Source: Chloroflexota bacterium | GTDB lineage: Bacteria; Chloroflexota; UBA11872 | Length of the DNA stretch: 63,227 nt | NCBI GenBank assembly: GCA_028873795.1 | Contig: JAPPNP010000003.1 | Location: 1 to 63,227, forward strand | Reading direction: 5' to 3' | In this document: in pieces, positions 16,564 through 24,727 of the stretch | Position numbering within the stretch: the first letter of the stretch is position 1 | How the letters are laid out: the number at the start of each line of letters is the position of its first letter | The notes under the pieces: generated by a model | The model's input: only the letters and a program-made list of their open reading frames with translations | What the model was told of the DNA's origin: nothing | The model's database searches: none | Translations under genes and position numbers: made by a program

Positions 16564-17637
16564 CTATAGAACCGGCAGCGGCTCCGGCTTGGCGGCGTTG
16601 AGCTCGCTCAGTTGGGCCGTCATGCGCTGCGCGGCGTCGAAGTACGCCGTCCCGAGCGCGTCGTCGGCGCCCGCCGCGGCTGGCGGTCGGCCTTCATCGC
16701 CCCCCAGGCGAATGCGCGGGTCCAGTGGGATCTCGCCCAGCAGCGGCACGCCCGCCGTCTCCGCGGCGCGCGCGGCGCCGCCGTGGGCGAAAATCTCGTG
16801 CCGCTCCTCGCAGTTGCCGCAGACGAAGTAGGACATATTTTCAATGACGCCGAGGTTCGGCACGCGCAGCTTCCCGAACATGGCAATGCCGCGGCGGACA
16901 TCCTGCAGGGCCACCTCCTGCGGCGTGCTGACGATGACGGCGCCGGCCAGCGGGAGGATCTGCGCCAGCGACAACGGGGCGTCGCCGGTGCCGGGCGGCA
17001 GGTCAACGATCAGGTAGTCCAACTGGCCCCAGTCGACGTCCTCGATGAGCTGTCGCAAGGCCTGCGCCACCATCGGCCCGCGCCAGATCATGGCGGTGCC
17101 CTCGTCGGCCAGGAATCCCATGGACATGACGGGCACGCCGTAGCCGTAGAGCGGCTGAATCTTGTCGTTGGCGAGGATGGGCCGCCCGGTGACGCCGAGC
17201 ATGCCGGGCACGTTGGGGCCGTAGATGTCGGCATCGAGAATGCCCACTCTGGCGCCCATGCCGTGCAGCGCGACCGTCAAGTTCACCGCGGCGGTCGACT
17301 TGCCGACGCCGCCCTTGCCGCTGGCCACGGCCACGGTGTTCTTCACGCCCTGGAGCGGTTGGCCGGACTGACCAAAGCCGGAGTTCGCGGTGACGTTGCT
17401 GGTCCAGTCGATTCCCACGCCGCCGACCCACGGCAACCCCGCTAGCCGCTGGCGAATGGCGGCGTCGAGGGTTTGCTTGACGGGACCAAGGGGAACCGGG
17501 AGCACAAGCTTGAGGGCCACCGTGCCATTGGCGACCTGCACGTCGCGCGCGATGTTGTATTGGCTAAACGCCGCGCCCAGAAACGGGTCGTGAATCGTGC
17601 GCAGCGCCTCGCGCACTTCCGCCGTGGACTGGTCCAT
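16564..17637 (-). CDS. mrp: Mrp/NBP35 family iron-sulfur carrier ATPase
   Basis: ApbC/Mrp proteins bind and transfer [4Fe-4S] clusters. The 357-aa product has an N-terminal MIP18/DUF59-like domain (about 1-90), then the deviant Walker A SGKGGVGKST and the switch DADIYGPNVPG. The cluster-binding CxxC pair appears in MSYFVCGNCEERHEIF. A separate MIP18-family gene lies at 48025. The ATG at 17637 gives the full family length. Confidence 0.95.
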   Translation of the reverse strand: MDQSTAEVREALRTIHDPFLGAAFSQYNIARDVQVANGTVALKLVLPVPLGPVKQTLDAAIRQRLAGLPWVGGVGIDWTSNVTANSGFGQSGQPLQGVKNTVAVASGKGGVGKSTAAVNLTVALHGMGARVGILDADIYGPNVPGMLGVTGRPILANDKIQPLYGYGVPVMSMGFLADEGTAMIWRGPMVAQALRQLIEDVDWGQLDYLIVDLPPGTGDAPLSLAQILPLAGAVIVSTPQEVALQDVRRGIAMFGKLRVPNLGVIENMSYFVCGNCEERHEIFAHGGAARAAETAGVPLLGEIPLDPRIRLGGDEGRPPAAAGADDALGTAYFDAAQRMTAQLSELNAAKPEPLPVL

Positions 17638-17705
17638 GCTGACTCCCGCGTGCCGCCGCTCGGATGATCGGACGGCTCGAGCAAGGCTAGCGCGGCAGGC
17701 CTCGG

Positions 17706-18818
17706 ATGCCCAGCGGGTCGGCCCGCCACGACAAGCAGCTATCCACGCCTACACTGGTGCGGCCATTGGCCAGAGTCTGGGGCACTCTCACGCGGGTCAC
17801 CGTCATCGGTTCGGGAAGCTGGGGCACCACGCTGGCGGCGCTGGTGGCCGACGTCGGCGGCGCGTGCGTGCTGTGGGTTCACGACCCGATCGAGGCCGAC
17901 GCGATGGCGCGCCGGCGCGAAAACACGCGCTTTCTCCCCGGGATTCCGCTGCCCGATACGCTCACCATCACCCACGATGCCGCCGTGGCGCTGGACGGCG
18001 TCGAGGTCGTCGTGCTGGCCGTTCCCATGCAACGGCTGGCGGAGAACCTGGAGCGCTTGGGGCGCTGGCTGCCGCCGTCGGCCATTCTCGTCAGCGGGAT
18101 CAAGGGCCTGGACCCGCCGTCGGGCGCAAGGGTCTCGGAGGCCATGGCCGAGCTCGTAGGCGGCGACTTGACCGATCGGTTCGCGGTGGTTTCGGGTCCC
18201 AACTTCGCGCGGGAAATCGCCGCCCGCGAGCCCGCGGCCACCGTTGTCGCGTCGGCGGACCCGGAAGTGGCGCGGACGGTCCAGCGGGCGTTGCGCGCGC
18301 CGTGGTTCCGCGCCTACACGAGCGACGACGTGATCGGTGTCGAGCTGGCCGGATCGCTCAAGAACGTCATCGCGATCGGCGCGGGCATGGCCGACGGCCT
18401 GCGCGCGAGCCAGAACGGCAAGGCGGTCTTGATGACGCGAGGGCTCGCCGAAATGACCCGCCTCGGGGTCGCCGCCGGGGCGAATCCCCTGACGTTCAGC
18501 GGGCTGGCCGGCGTGGGCGATCTGATCGCGACCTGCAGCAGCGCCAGATCACGCAATCACTTCGTGGGGAGCCAGCTGGCGCAAGGCCGGCCGCTGGACG
18601 AGATCACGGCGCAGATGGTGATGGTGGCGGAGGGCGTGGAAGCGTCCCGCGGGGCGCTGCGGCTCGCCCAACGCCTGCGGGTGGAGATGCCGATCGTGGA
18701 GTTGATGAACGTCGTGCTGTTCGAGGGCATGCCGGTGTCCGAGGCCGGCGAACGGCTGATGGCGCGCGAGCCGAGCCACGAGCTGTGGGGCATTGGCGGG
18801 CAGGTGACACAGTCGTAG
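17706..18818 (+). CDS. gpsA: NAD(P)-dependent glycerol-3-phosphate dehydrogenase
   Basis: GpsA makes sn-glycerol-3-phosphate from DHAP for phospholipid synthesis. The Rossmann motif VTVIGSGSWGTTLA, the SGPNFAREIA segment and catalytic Lys in ELAGSLKNVIAIGAG are clear. The C-terminal GLAGVGDLIATCSS and later segments fit the family. The start is uncertain: ATG 17706, GTG 17757 and TTG 17766 are in frame and none has a good Shine-Dalgarno sequence. The shorter versions match the usual N-terminus better. It is transcribed away from mrp. Confidence 0.94.
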   Translation: MPSGSARHDKQLSTPTLVRPLARVWGTLTRVTVIGSGSWGTTLAALVADVGGACVLWVHDPIEADAMARRRENTRFLPGIPLPDTLTITHDAAVALDGVEVVVLAVPMQRLAENLERLGRWLPPSAILVSGIKGLDPPSGARVSEAMAELVGGDLTDRFAVVSGPNFAREIAAREPAATVVASADPEVARTVQRALRAPWFRAYTSDDVIGVELAGSLKNVIAIGAGMADGLRASQNGKAVLMTRGLAEMTRLGVAAGANPLTFSGLAGVGDLIATCSSARSRNHFVGSQLAQGRPLDEITAQMVMVAEGVEASRGALRLAQRLRVEMPIVELMNVVLFEGMPVSEAGERLMAREPSHELWGIGGQVTQS

Positions 18819-18868
18819 GAGAAAATGCTCGCGGCCGCCCTTGAGAGGCAGCGGGCGACTCTCAGTCC

Positions 18869-19023
18869 GTCATTCCCGCGACGGGAGACCTTTGCGTAAC
18901 CCTTCGTCATTCCCGCGGAGGCGGGAATCCACCCCTCATTGAGTCTGGGGGCGAAAAGGATGCGCTCGGTCGCCCCCAAGCCCGGCTGGATTCTGCAAAG
19001 GTTTCCGAAGGCGGAATCCACCC
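18869..19023. repeat. MITE-like repeat copy 1 nested in a palindrome
   Basis: GGAGACCTTTGC (18884-18895) and GCAAAGGTTTCC (18995-19006) are terminal inverted repeats of a 123-bp unit. The unit is flanked by CATTCCCGCGAC on the left and GAAGGCGGAATCC on the right, which together form the common intergenic palindrome split by the insertion. Confidence 0.8.
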
Positions 19024-19200
19024 CGAGGATCAATCGACGATTCAAGGGTGCCTGTCGGCACCGGGTCGCAAGGCGGTGAAGAGGTTTGAAAGTCGCCTGC
19101 TAACCCTCGCGACCAACAGTCGCGCCGTGACGTACACTTGCCGCATAACGGGCACCGGCTGCCGGCCGGAATATCCCGAAACGCGAAGGGGGTGATCTGT

Positions 19201-19254
19201 ATGGGTGATGCCAGTCCGAAGGGTCCCCGAACAGAGAAGGTGCGCGCGAGCTAG
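19201..19254 (+). CDS. Candidate 17-residue small protein with very strong RBS
   Basis: An ATG at 19201 opens a 17-codon ORF encoding MGDASPKGPRTEKVRAS. Upstream, GAAGGGGGTGATC (19185-19197) matches the perfect anti-Shine-Dalgarno complement TAAGGAGGTGATC at all but two positions; the internal difference can still pair by wobble. Spacing from GGGGG to ATG is eight bases. A 10-bp hairpin follows at 19309. I recall small MGDxSPK-type proteins in other bacteria, but cannot verify homology here. No function is assigned. Confidence 0.55.
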   Translation: MGDASPKGPRTEKVRAS

Positions 19255-19308
19255 CGCGAGTCTTCGCCCGCGGCCGCCGGTTGCGGGCCTGATGTTCGGA
19301 GACGCAGA

Positions 19309-19334
19309 AACGGTCCGCCATCGAGCGGGCCGTT
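19309..19334 (+). terminator. Hairpin terminator after the small ORF
   Basis: AACGGTCCGC and GCGGGCCGTT pair over 10 bp (one G-U) around a CATCGA loop, followed by a weak CCTGCTT tract. It ends a possible short transcript that would carry the ORF at 19201. Confidence 0.5.
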
Positions 19335-19343
19335 CCTGCTTAA

Positions 19344-19515
19344 GGGGACCTTTGCGCAACCCTTCGTCATTCCCGCGAAGGCGGGAATCAACCCTCATTG
19401 AACCCGGGGGCGGAAAGGATGCGTCCGGCGATCCCCAATCCCGGCTGGACCTTGCAAGGGTCTCCTTAGGGGGGACCCAGCAATCACGCTGGGCGGGCGG
19501 GTCTGAGACCCGCCC
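19344..19515. repeat. MITE-like repeat copy 2 plus GGGCGGGTCTGAGACCCGCCC palindrome
   Basis: The 122-bp unit 19344-19465 has ends GGGGACCTTTGC and GCAAGGGTCTCC and contains the CATTCCCGCGAAGGCGGGAATC hairpin. It is followed at 19495-19515 by a perfect 21-base palindrome abutting the ridA stop codon. The same palindrome recurs at 55499-55519. Confidence 0.8.
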
Positions 19516-19968
19516 CTACTCGTCCAACTCGAACACGGCTTCGATCTCCACCGGAATGTTCATGGGCAGCGTGCTCGTGCCCACGGCGGAGCGCGCATGG
19601 CGGCCGGCGTCGCCGAAGACCTCAACCATCAGATCCGAGCACCCATTGACCACCCGGTGGGCCTGGTCCATACCCGGCGCCACGTTCACGAATCCCACGA
19701 CCTTGATGACCTGGCGCACGCGGTCCAGCGAGCCGGCGGCCTGCCGCACCTGGGCCAGGATGTTCAGCCCGGCGGCTCGAGCCGCCGCGGCGCCCTGCTC
19801 GATCGTGTACTCGCGGCCGATCTGCCCGCCGCCCCAATCGGGGCCTGGAGGCTGCCCCGCGATCCAAAGCTGCGACCCGCTGCGCACGGCCGGCACATAG
19901 CTCGCCATCGGTCGCGGCGCATCCGGCAGCTCGATGCCGAGCTCGGTCAGGCGTTCTTCGAATGACAT
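19516..19968 (-). CDS. RidA (YjgF/YER057c/UK114) family protein
   Basis: The 150-aa product fits this family of reactive enamine/imine deaminases. Conserved parts include SQLWIAGQPPG, ARAAGLNILAQVRQAAGSLDRVRQVIKVVGFVN, and ARSAVGTSTLPMNIPVEIEAVFEL near the C-terminus. In the last segment the position usually held by the catalytic Arg (ARxA) is present. The start is the ATG at 19968; the frame is open upstream, but MSFEERLTELGIELP is the natural family N-terminus. Exact substrate unknown. Confidence 0.92.
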   Translation of the reverse strand: MSFEERLTELGIELPDAPRPMASYVPAVRSGSQLWIAGQPPGPDWGGGQIGREYTIEQGAAAARAAGLNILAQVRQAAGSLDRVRQVIKVVGFVNVAPGMDQAHRVVNGCSDLMVEVFGDAGRHARSAVGTSTLPMNIPVEIEAVFELDE

Positions 19969-20148
19969 GCGCGTGCCTATTCTCGCGGCCGTCCGTGGTC
20001 GGGCATTGTAGGCGTCCACACTCGCGAAAACGCAGCGTCCGCCGATCACTAGCGGACTTCGATTTCGATCAGTTGACAAATGGGCGAAGCCGTCAGAGAT
20101 TCGTCGAAATGAGATTGACGCGTGCGACTCACCGGCTAGGCAGTAGAT

Positions 20149-20349
20149 GTGGTGCGGACAGCGGTAGACGTCAGCGACTCGGACGCCGCACATGACGGCG
20201 AAGAGCCAAGCACGTTTCAAGGATCCCTGCGAGATTTGGCTCGGCGCTCTCCTGAGGAACGCCATCGGGTGCTGCGCCATGCGCGAATCGCGGTCGAGCC
20301 AGACGTGACCGACGCCTGGGACGAGACGCTGGCTAACCCGATCCACTAG
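20149..20349 (+). CDS. Putative antitoxin of a mazEF-like pair
   Basis: This 66-aa ORF starts at a GTG and reads VRTAVDVSDSDAAHD at the N-terminus. The centre LARRSPEERHRVLRHARI and the end VTDAWDETLAN resemble small acidic antitoxins that precede MazF genes. It stops 21 bases before the ATG of the broken mazF. No good Shine-Dalgarno sequence is visible. The assignment depends mainly on this context. Confidence 0.5.
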   Translation: MVRTAVDVSDSDAAHDGEEPSTFQGSLRDLARRSPEERHRVLRHARIAVEPDVTDAWDETLANPIH

Positions 20350-20370
20350 CCGCCGGGCGAGCCGCGGCCA

Positions 20371-20723
20371 ATGACTCTCCCACGCGCGGCGAGGTGTGGC
20401 TGGTTCGCCTGCCGCGCGCTGTCGGGGCCGAGCTGCAACGCGACCGTCCGGTCGTCGTGATCGGGTCGCCGGCATTCGACGTAGCCCCAATCCGGATCAT
20501 CGTGCCGTTGACAACTTGGTGACCGGAGTTTGCGGGTCGAATCAACAAGCTGCGAATCCCAGCACGTGACCGAAACGGCCTGGACGCAGATTCCGCCGCC
20601 GACTTCCTGCAAGTTCGCAGCGTGTCGACCGAGCGGTTCATCGAGCGGATCGGTGCGCTGGACGCCGAGCAGGTCGAGGAGATCGTGGCCGGCGTGGTGA
20701 TCGCTATCGACTATCCGGGCTGA
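20371..20723 (+). pseudogene. MazF-type endoribonuclease toxin, frameshifted and interrupted
   Basis: Pieces of a MazF/PemK toxin lie in order. The main frame reads RGEVWLVRLPRA, then RPVVVIGSPAFD and IRIIVPLTTW, then hits an in-frame TGA at 20520-20522. It continues as PEFAGRINKLRIPARDRNGL, SAADFLQVRSVSTERF and EEIVAGVVIAIDYPG to the stop at 20723. The ATG at 20371 (MTLPR) is out of frame with the rest by two bases; deleting one CG from CGCGCG restores it. Two independent lesions point to a dead toxin beside its putative antitoxin. Confidence 0.82.
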
Positions 20724-20728
20724 TCAGG

Positions 20729-21775
20729 TCAGTTTCCCCCGCGGCAGTCGAGCACGATCTTGCCGCCTTCGCCGGCCTTGGCGCGGCGCACGCCGGTTAC
20801 CGCCTCGGTGAGCGGCAGCACCTCGGTGACGATCGGTTCGAGGTCCAGCAGCGGCACGAGGTCCAGGGCGCGCTGGAAGGTGTTGAGCCGGGTGTTGCTG
20901 CCCACGATGCGCAGCTCGTGGGAGAACAGGTCGTAGGGCTTGAGGTCGAAAGTTGCCTCGGGATTGGCCAGGCTCAGCACCAAGATCGTGCCGCTGTCGC
21001 GAACCGAGTCGATGCAGGCTTGGAAGGCCGGGTTCACGCCGGCGGCCTCGATGCAGATGTCCGCGCCGAGGCCGCGCGTGGCGTCGCGCACCGCCGCGGG
21101 TACGTCGTCGGTGGTCGGGTCCAGGATGACGTCGGCGCCCAGCTCCGCCACCAGGTCGCGGCGCGAGGGGTGCGGCTCGCTGACCAGCACGCGAGAGGCC
21201 CCGCTGTGCTTGGCCATCTGCAGGGCCAGCAGGCCGATCGGTCCGGCACCGGCCACGAATACGAAGTCTCCGGCAGCGATGTCGATGCGGTCGAATCCGC
21301 GCAGCACGCAGCCCAGCGGCTCGGTGAGGCTGACCAGTTGCGGGTCTAGGTGTTCCGGGAACCGCACGACGTTGCGGTGGTCCACGACGGTGTACTCGGC
21401 CCAGGCTCCGCTGCCCCGCATGCCGCGCATGCTGGTGCAGAAGTTCGTAATGCCCTTGCGGCAGGCCGCGCAGGTCTGACAGGGCGTGCGCGGCTCGACC
21501 ACCACGCGGTCGCCAACGCTCAGGTCCGGCACCGCGTCGCCGACCGCCACGACGCTGCCGGTGAACTCGTGGCCCGGCACCCAGGGCTGGTCATAGTTGG
21601 GCAGCCAGGCGTCGAAGGTCCAGCCGTCCCAGTAGTGCAGGTCCGTGCCGCAGATGCCGCAAAATGCCACGTCCACGGCCACGTCGGTGGGCTCGACGGC
21701 GGGGATGGGACGGGTTTCGATACGCAAGTCGCCGGGGCCGTGGAGCACGGCGGCGGTCATCGTCGTCGGAAGCAT
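20729..21775 (-). CDS. Zinc-dependent alcohol/polyol dehydrogenase (MDR family)
   Basis: The 348-aa product is a medium-chain dehydrogenase. Catalytic zinc ligands are seen in FCGICGTDLHYW and GHEFTGSVVAVG. The structural zinc cluster is intact (CQTCAACRKGITNFC). The nucleotide-binding fold has VAGAGPIGLLALQMAK. It resembles threonine, sorbitol or butanediol dehydrogenases, but the substrate cannot be fixed. A second Met at residue 6 (MTAAVLHGPGD) is the likelier N-terminus by comparison with relatives. It stops six bases from the mazF remnant. Confidence 0.9.
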   Translation of the reverse strand: MLPTTMTAAVLHGPGDLRIETRPIPAVEPTDVAVDVAFCGICGTDLHYWDGWTFDAWLPNYDQPWVPGHEFTGSVVAVGDAVPDLSVGDRVVVEPRTPCQTCAACRKGITNFCTSMRGMRGSGAWAEYTVVDHRNVVRFPEHLDPQLVSLTEPLGCVLRGFDRIDIAAGDFVFVAGAGPIGLLALQMAKHSGASRVLVSEPHPSRRDLVAELGADVILDPTTDDVPAAVRDATRGLGADICIEAAGVNPAFQACIDSVRDSGTILVLSLANPEATFDLKPYDLFSHELRIVGSNTRLNTFQRALDLVPLLDLEPIVTEVLPLTEAVTGVRRAKAGEGGKIVLDCRGGN

Positions 21776-21897
21776 CGCGAGCGCCTCGGATTGGAGCCGT
21801 GCTGCAAGCTAGCCCGCCGCCACGGGGACGGCAACCGGTGGGTGGTTGCGGGTCGGTTTGGGTATGGCGGCAGACGGCCTATGAGCGTCGCTCAACT

Positions 21898-22161
21898 GCC
21901 CCTCACCCCGACCCTCTTCCGGTGGAGGCCTCTGCACAATCCAGCCGGGCTTGGGGATGACCGGGCGCACCCTTTCCGCCCCCAGGTTCAATGAAGGGTG
22001 GATTCCCGCCCCGTATCGCGTACGGGGCAGGCTCTTCGCGGGAATGACGAGGGGTCACGCAAAGGTCTCCTTTGGGAGAGGGAGCCGGGCGGCGGTAGAG
22101 GCAGCCAGAGCGACTCTGATTTCGACCGAATTGGATTCCGGCTTTCGCCGGAATGACGGAC
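21898..22161. repeat. MITE-like copy 3 nested in a CCCTCACCCC repeat, plus a palindrome
   Basis: GGAGGCCTCTGC (21924-21935) and GCAAAGGTCTCC (22059-22070) bound a 147-bp inverted-orientation copy. Flanking CCCCTCACCCCGACCCTCTT and TTTGGGAGAGGGAGCC are the two arms of a separate palindromic repeat that it splits. Inside the copy a CCCCGTATCGCGTACGGGG palindrome sits in the loop of the GATTCCCGC/GCGGGAATGAC stem. A further palindrome GGATTCCGGCTTTCGCCGGAATGAC lies at about 22134-22157. No gene is seen in the 489-bp gap 21776-22264. Confidence 0.8.
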
Positions 22162-22264
22162 TCACGACAACCCGCAATCCAAGCGCTTCGGCGGATGCCT
22201 GGGCACGGCCCCTCGGTTACCATGACGCGGCGCGGCGAGCGCCTCGTGCTCCGGGAGGAAATCC

Positions 22265-23290
22265 ATGTCTGACGAGCGCTCGGGCGCCATCGATTCCGCC
22301 ATCGCGCAGATTGAGCGCAAGTTCGGCGCCGGCGCGGTCATGCGCATGGACGACCAGGCCCGCGACCCCATTCCGGTGGTCTCCACCGGCTCGCTGAGCA
22401 TCGATCTCGCCCTGGGCGTGGGCGGGCTCCCGCGGGGCCGCGTGGTGGAAGTCTTCGGCCCGGAGAGCTCGGGCAAGACCACGCTGGCGCTGCACGCGGT
22501 GGCCGAAGCGCAGCGGGCCGGCGGGACCGCGGTGTTCACGGACGTGGAGCACGCGCTGGACCCGGCCTACGCCGAGAAGCTCGGCGTCAACATCGCCGAT
22601 TTGATCGTCTCGCAGCCCAACACGGGTGAAGAGGCGCTGGAGATCACCGACGTCTTCGTGCGCAGCAACGCCGTGGACATCATCGTGGTGGACTCGGTGG
22701 CGGCCCTGGTGCCGCGGGCGGAGATCGAGGGCGACATGGGCGACATGCAGGTGGGCTTGCAGGCGCGGCTCATGTCCCAGGCCATGCGCAAGCTCACGGC
22801 CAACATCAATCGCTCGCGCGCCATCGTCATCTTCATCAACCAGCTGCGCGAGAAGATCGGCGTGATGTTCGGCAATCCGGAGACCACGCCCGGCGGGCGC
22901 GCCTTGAAGTTCTACTCTTCAGTGCGGCTCGATATTCGGCGCATTGGACAGATCAAAGTTGGCACCGAGAGCGTGGGTGCTCGCACGCGGGTGCGCGTGG
23001 TCAAGAACAAGGTCGCGCCGCCATTCCGCACGGCAGAGTTCGACATGATGTACGGCACCGGTATCTCCCGCGAGGGCGACCTGCTGGACCTCGGCGTCGA
23101 GCAGGGAATCCTCACCAAGAGCGGTGCCCACTACTCCTACGACGGTACGCGGCTGGGCATGGGGCGCGAAAACGCCAAGACGTTCCTGCGGGAGAACGCG
23201 GACCTGGCGAACGACGTTGACCAAGCCGTGCGGGCGGCGATCCTGGGTCCGGCAACCGAAGACGAGGCGGTGGCGGCGGCCGCCGGCTAG
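22265..23290 (+). CDS. recA: RecA recombinase
   Basis: RecA polymerises on single-stranded DNA for recombination and SOS induction. The 341-aa product has Walker A GPESSGKT at residues 65-72, the [19 protein letters not shown] region and loop L2 with [19 protein letters not shown]. It is full length with no intein. The ATG at 22265 follows an excellent GGGAGGAAATCC ribosome-binding site. recA is followed on the same strand by usp after 15 bp. No LexA box could be identified with confidence. Confidence 0.97.
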   Translation: MSDERSGAIDSAIAQIERKFGAGAVMRMDDQARDPIPVVSTGSLSIDLALGVGGLPRGRVVEVFGPESSGKTTLALHAVAEAQRAGGTAVFTDVEHALDPAYAEKLGVNIADLIVSQPNTGEEALEITDVFVRSNAVDIIVVDSVAALVPRAEIEGDMGDMQVGLQARLMSQAMRKLTANINRSRAIVIFINQLREKIGVMFGNPETTPGGRALKFYSSVRLDIRRIGQIKVGTESVGARTRVRVVKNKVAPPFRTAEFDMMYGTGISREGDLLDLGVEQGILTKSGAHYSYDGTRLGMGRENAKTFLRENADLANDVDQAVRAAILGPATEDEAVAAAAG

Positions 23291-23305
23291 GCGGCGCTGG
23301 CCAGG

Positions 23306-23740
23306 GTGGACGAGGACGGCCAGGGACCAGTTGCGGCGGCTGTCAACGGCGGGCATATGGACGAAATCGTCACCGGCACGGCGGCGCTGCTTGCGCGACG
23401 GCACCGGCGGCCGCTCCTGTTGCTGAACGTGATCGAGGTCGGCCATCAGCGACCGCTGGAGACCTCGGACGAACAGGCGGTGGTGCGGGCCGAAGCCATC
23501 CTGGCGGCGGCCCAGAAGCACGTGGGCGATCGACGCGTGAAAGTGGAAACCGAGGTATGCCAGGCGCGCGCGGCTTCTACCGCCATCATCGCGGCGGCGC
23601 TGCGTCACGACGCCGCGTCGATCGTGGTCGGCGCGCACCGCTTCCTGGGACAGCACGAGTGCGACTTGGGATTCACCGCGACGCACGTGCTGCGCCAAAG
23701 TCCCGTCCCGGTCACCGTGTGCTACGACCCGATCCGCTGA
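23306..23740 (+). CDS. UspA-like universal stress protein
   Basis: The 144-aa product is a single Usp domain. The C-terminal half has the nucleotide-site pattern IVVGAHRFLGQHECDLGFTA, a G-x2-G-like loop in which the usual GxxGxGS motif is altered, then VLRQSPVPVTVC. The canonical Gly-rich loop is therefore not intact, and ATP binding is doubtful. It starts at a GTG 15 bp after recA. Function is unknown beyond the family's stress association. Confidence 0.75.
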   Translation: MDEDGQGPVAAAVNGGHMDEIVTGTAALLARRHRRPLLLLNVIEVGHQRPLETSDEQAVVRAEAILAAAQKHVGDRRVKVETEVCQARAASTAIIAAALRHDAASIVVGAHRFLGQHECDLGFTATHVLRQSPVPVTVCYDPIR

Positions 23741-23770
23741 CGGGTGGCTCTTCACGGGAGGCGGCTGAGC

Positions 23771-24727
23771 ATGCACGACAACGGCCTGATGGTCTTTGGT
23801 TGCCGCGGGCACCCCGCGCTCGCCGAGGGCATCTGCCGCGAGTTGGGATGTGCGACCGGCGCCATGGAGACCTTCGAATACGGCAACGACAACACCTTTG
23901 TCCGCGTGCTGGAAAACGTGCGCGAAGCCGACGTATTCGTGGTCCAAACCGCGGGCCGGCCGGTCAACCAGTCGGTGATGGAACTGTTCATCACCATCGA
24001 CGCCCTGCGCCGCGCGTCGGCGGCGCGGGTGTCAGCCGTCGTGCCGTATTTCCCCTATATGCGGTCCGACAAGAAGGACCAGCCGCGGGTGGCGATCACG
24101 GCGCGCCTGGTCGCCGATTTGCTGGCCACCGCCGGCGCCAACCGCGTGCTCACGCTGGACCTGCACGCCGAGCAGATCGGCGGGTTCTTCAGCATCCCGA
24201 GCGACCACTTGAGCGGCATGCCGCTGCTGACGCGGTACTTCGAAGATCTGGGGTTCAACGACCTGGTGGTCGTGGGCGATACCGGGCGCATCAAGACCGC
24301 CAGCGAGTGCGCGCGGCGTCTACGAGCGCCGCTGGCCGTGCTGGATAAGTTCCGCGATCCGCTCACGGCCGAGGTCATGGTTCGCGGGCTGGTCGGCGAC
24401 GTGCGCGGACGAACGGTGCTCTACGTGGAGGACGAGGTGGTGACCGGGCAGTCGATTCGCGAGGGCCTGCGCGAAATCGTGAAGCAGGAGCCACGGGCCG
24501 TTTACGCTGCGTGCGTCCATCCGGTGTTCACGGATGAGGCTTACGAGATCTTGGCGGCTTCGCCGCTCGAGGAGATGGTGGTGACCGACAGCATTCCGCT
24601 GGATCCGGGCCGGCCCCAGGACAAGATTCGCGTGCTGCCGGTGGCGCCCCTGTTGGCCGAGGCGATCCGGCGCATCCATACCGGTGAATCAGTGAGCGCG
24701 CTGTTCTCGGAATCGGTGGTGGCCTGA
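23771..24727 (+). CDS. Divergent ribose-phosphate pyrophosphokinase (PRPP synthetase-like)
   Basis: This 318-aa protein has the two-domain PRPP synthetase layout: FEYGNDNTFVRVLENVREADVFVVQ, then YFPYMRSDKKD where relatives have YxRQDRK, then the metal-binding DLHAEQIGGFF. The PRPP-binding loop reads YVEDEVVTGQSI instead of the usual DDxxDTGGT. The preceding loop reads GDTGRIKTASECA instead of DxGGxxRA. The catalytic flexible-loop Lys/Arg region is also altered. It may be a sub-family or a paralog with changed activity. The ATG at 23771 has GGGAGG upstream; its TGA overlaps the GGT start. Confidence 0.85.
   Translation: MHDNGLMVFGCRGHPALAEGICRELGCATGAMETFEYGNDNTFVRVLENVREADVFVVQTAGRPVNQSVMELFITIDALRRASAARVSAVVPYFPYMRSDKKDQPRVAITARLVADLLATAGANRVLTLDLHAEQIGGFFSIPSDHLSGMPLLTRYFEDLGFNDLVVVGDTGRIKTASECARRLRAPLAVLDKFRDPLTAEVMVRGLVGDVRGRTVLYVEDEVVTGQSIREGLREIVKQEPRAVYAACVHPVFTDEAYEILAASPLEEMVVTDSIPLDPGRPQDKIRVLPVAPLLAEAIRRIHTGESVSALFSESVVA

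Noticed and set aside
18819-19515. CRISPR-like array from repeated CATTCCCGCG units
   Set aside because: The repeats are palindromic, unevenly spaced and scattered across the window, not separated by unique spacers of constant length.
20520-20522. In-frame TGA in mazF as a second selenocysteine or Trp codon
   Set aside because: MazF has no Cys/Sec at this site, no SECIS-like hairpin was found, and a separate frameshift already breaks the gene.
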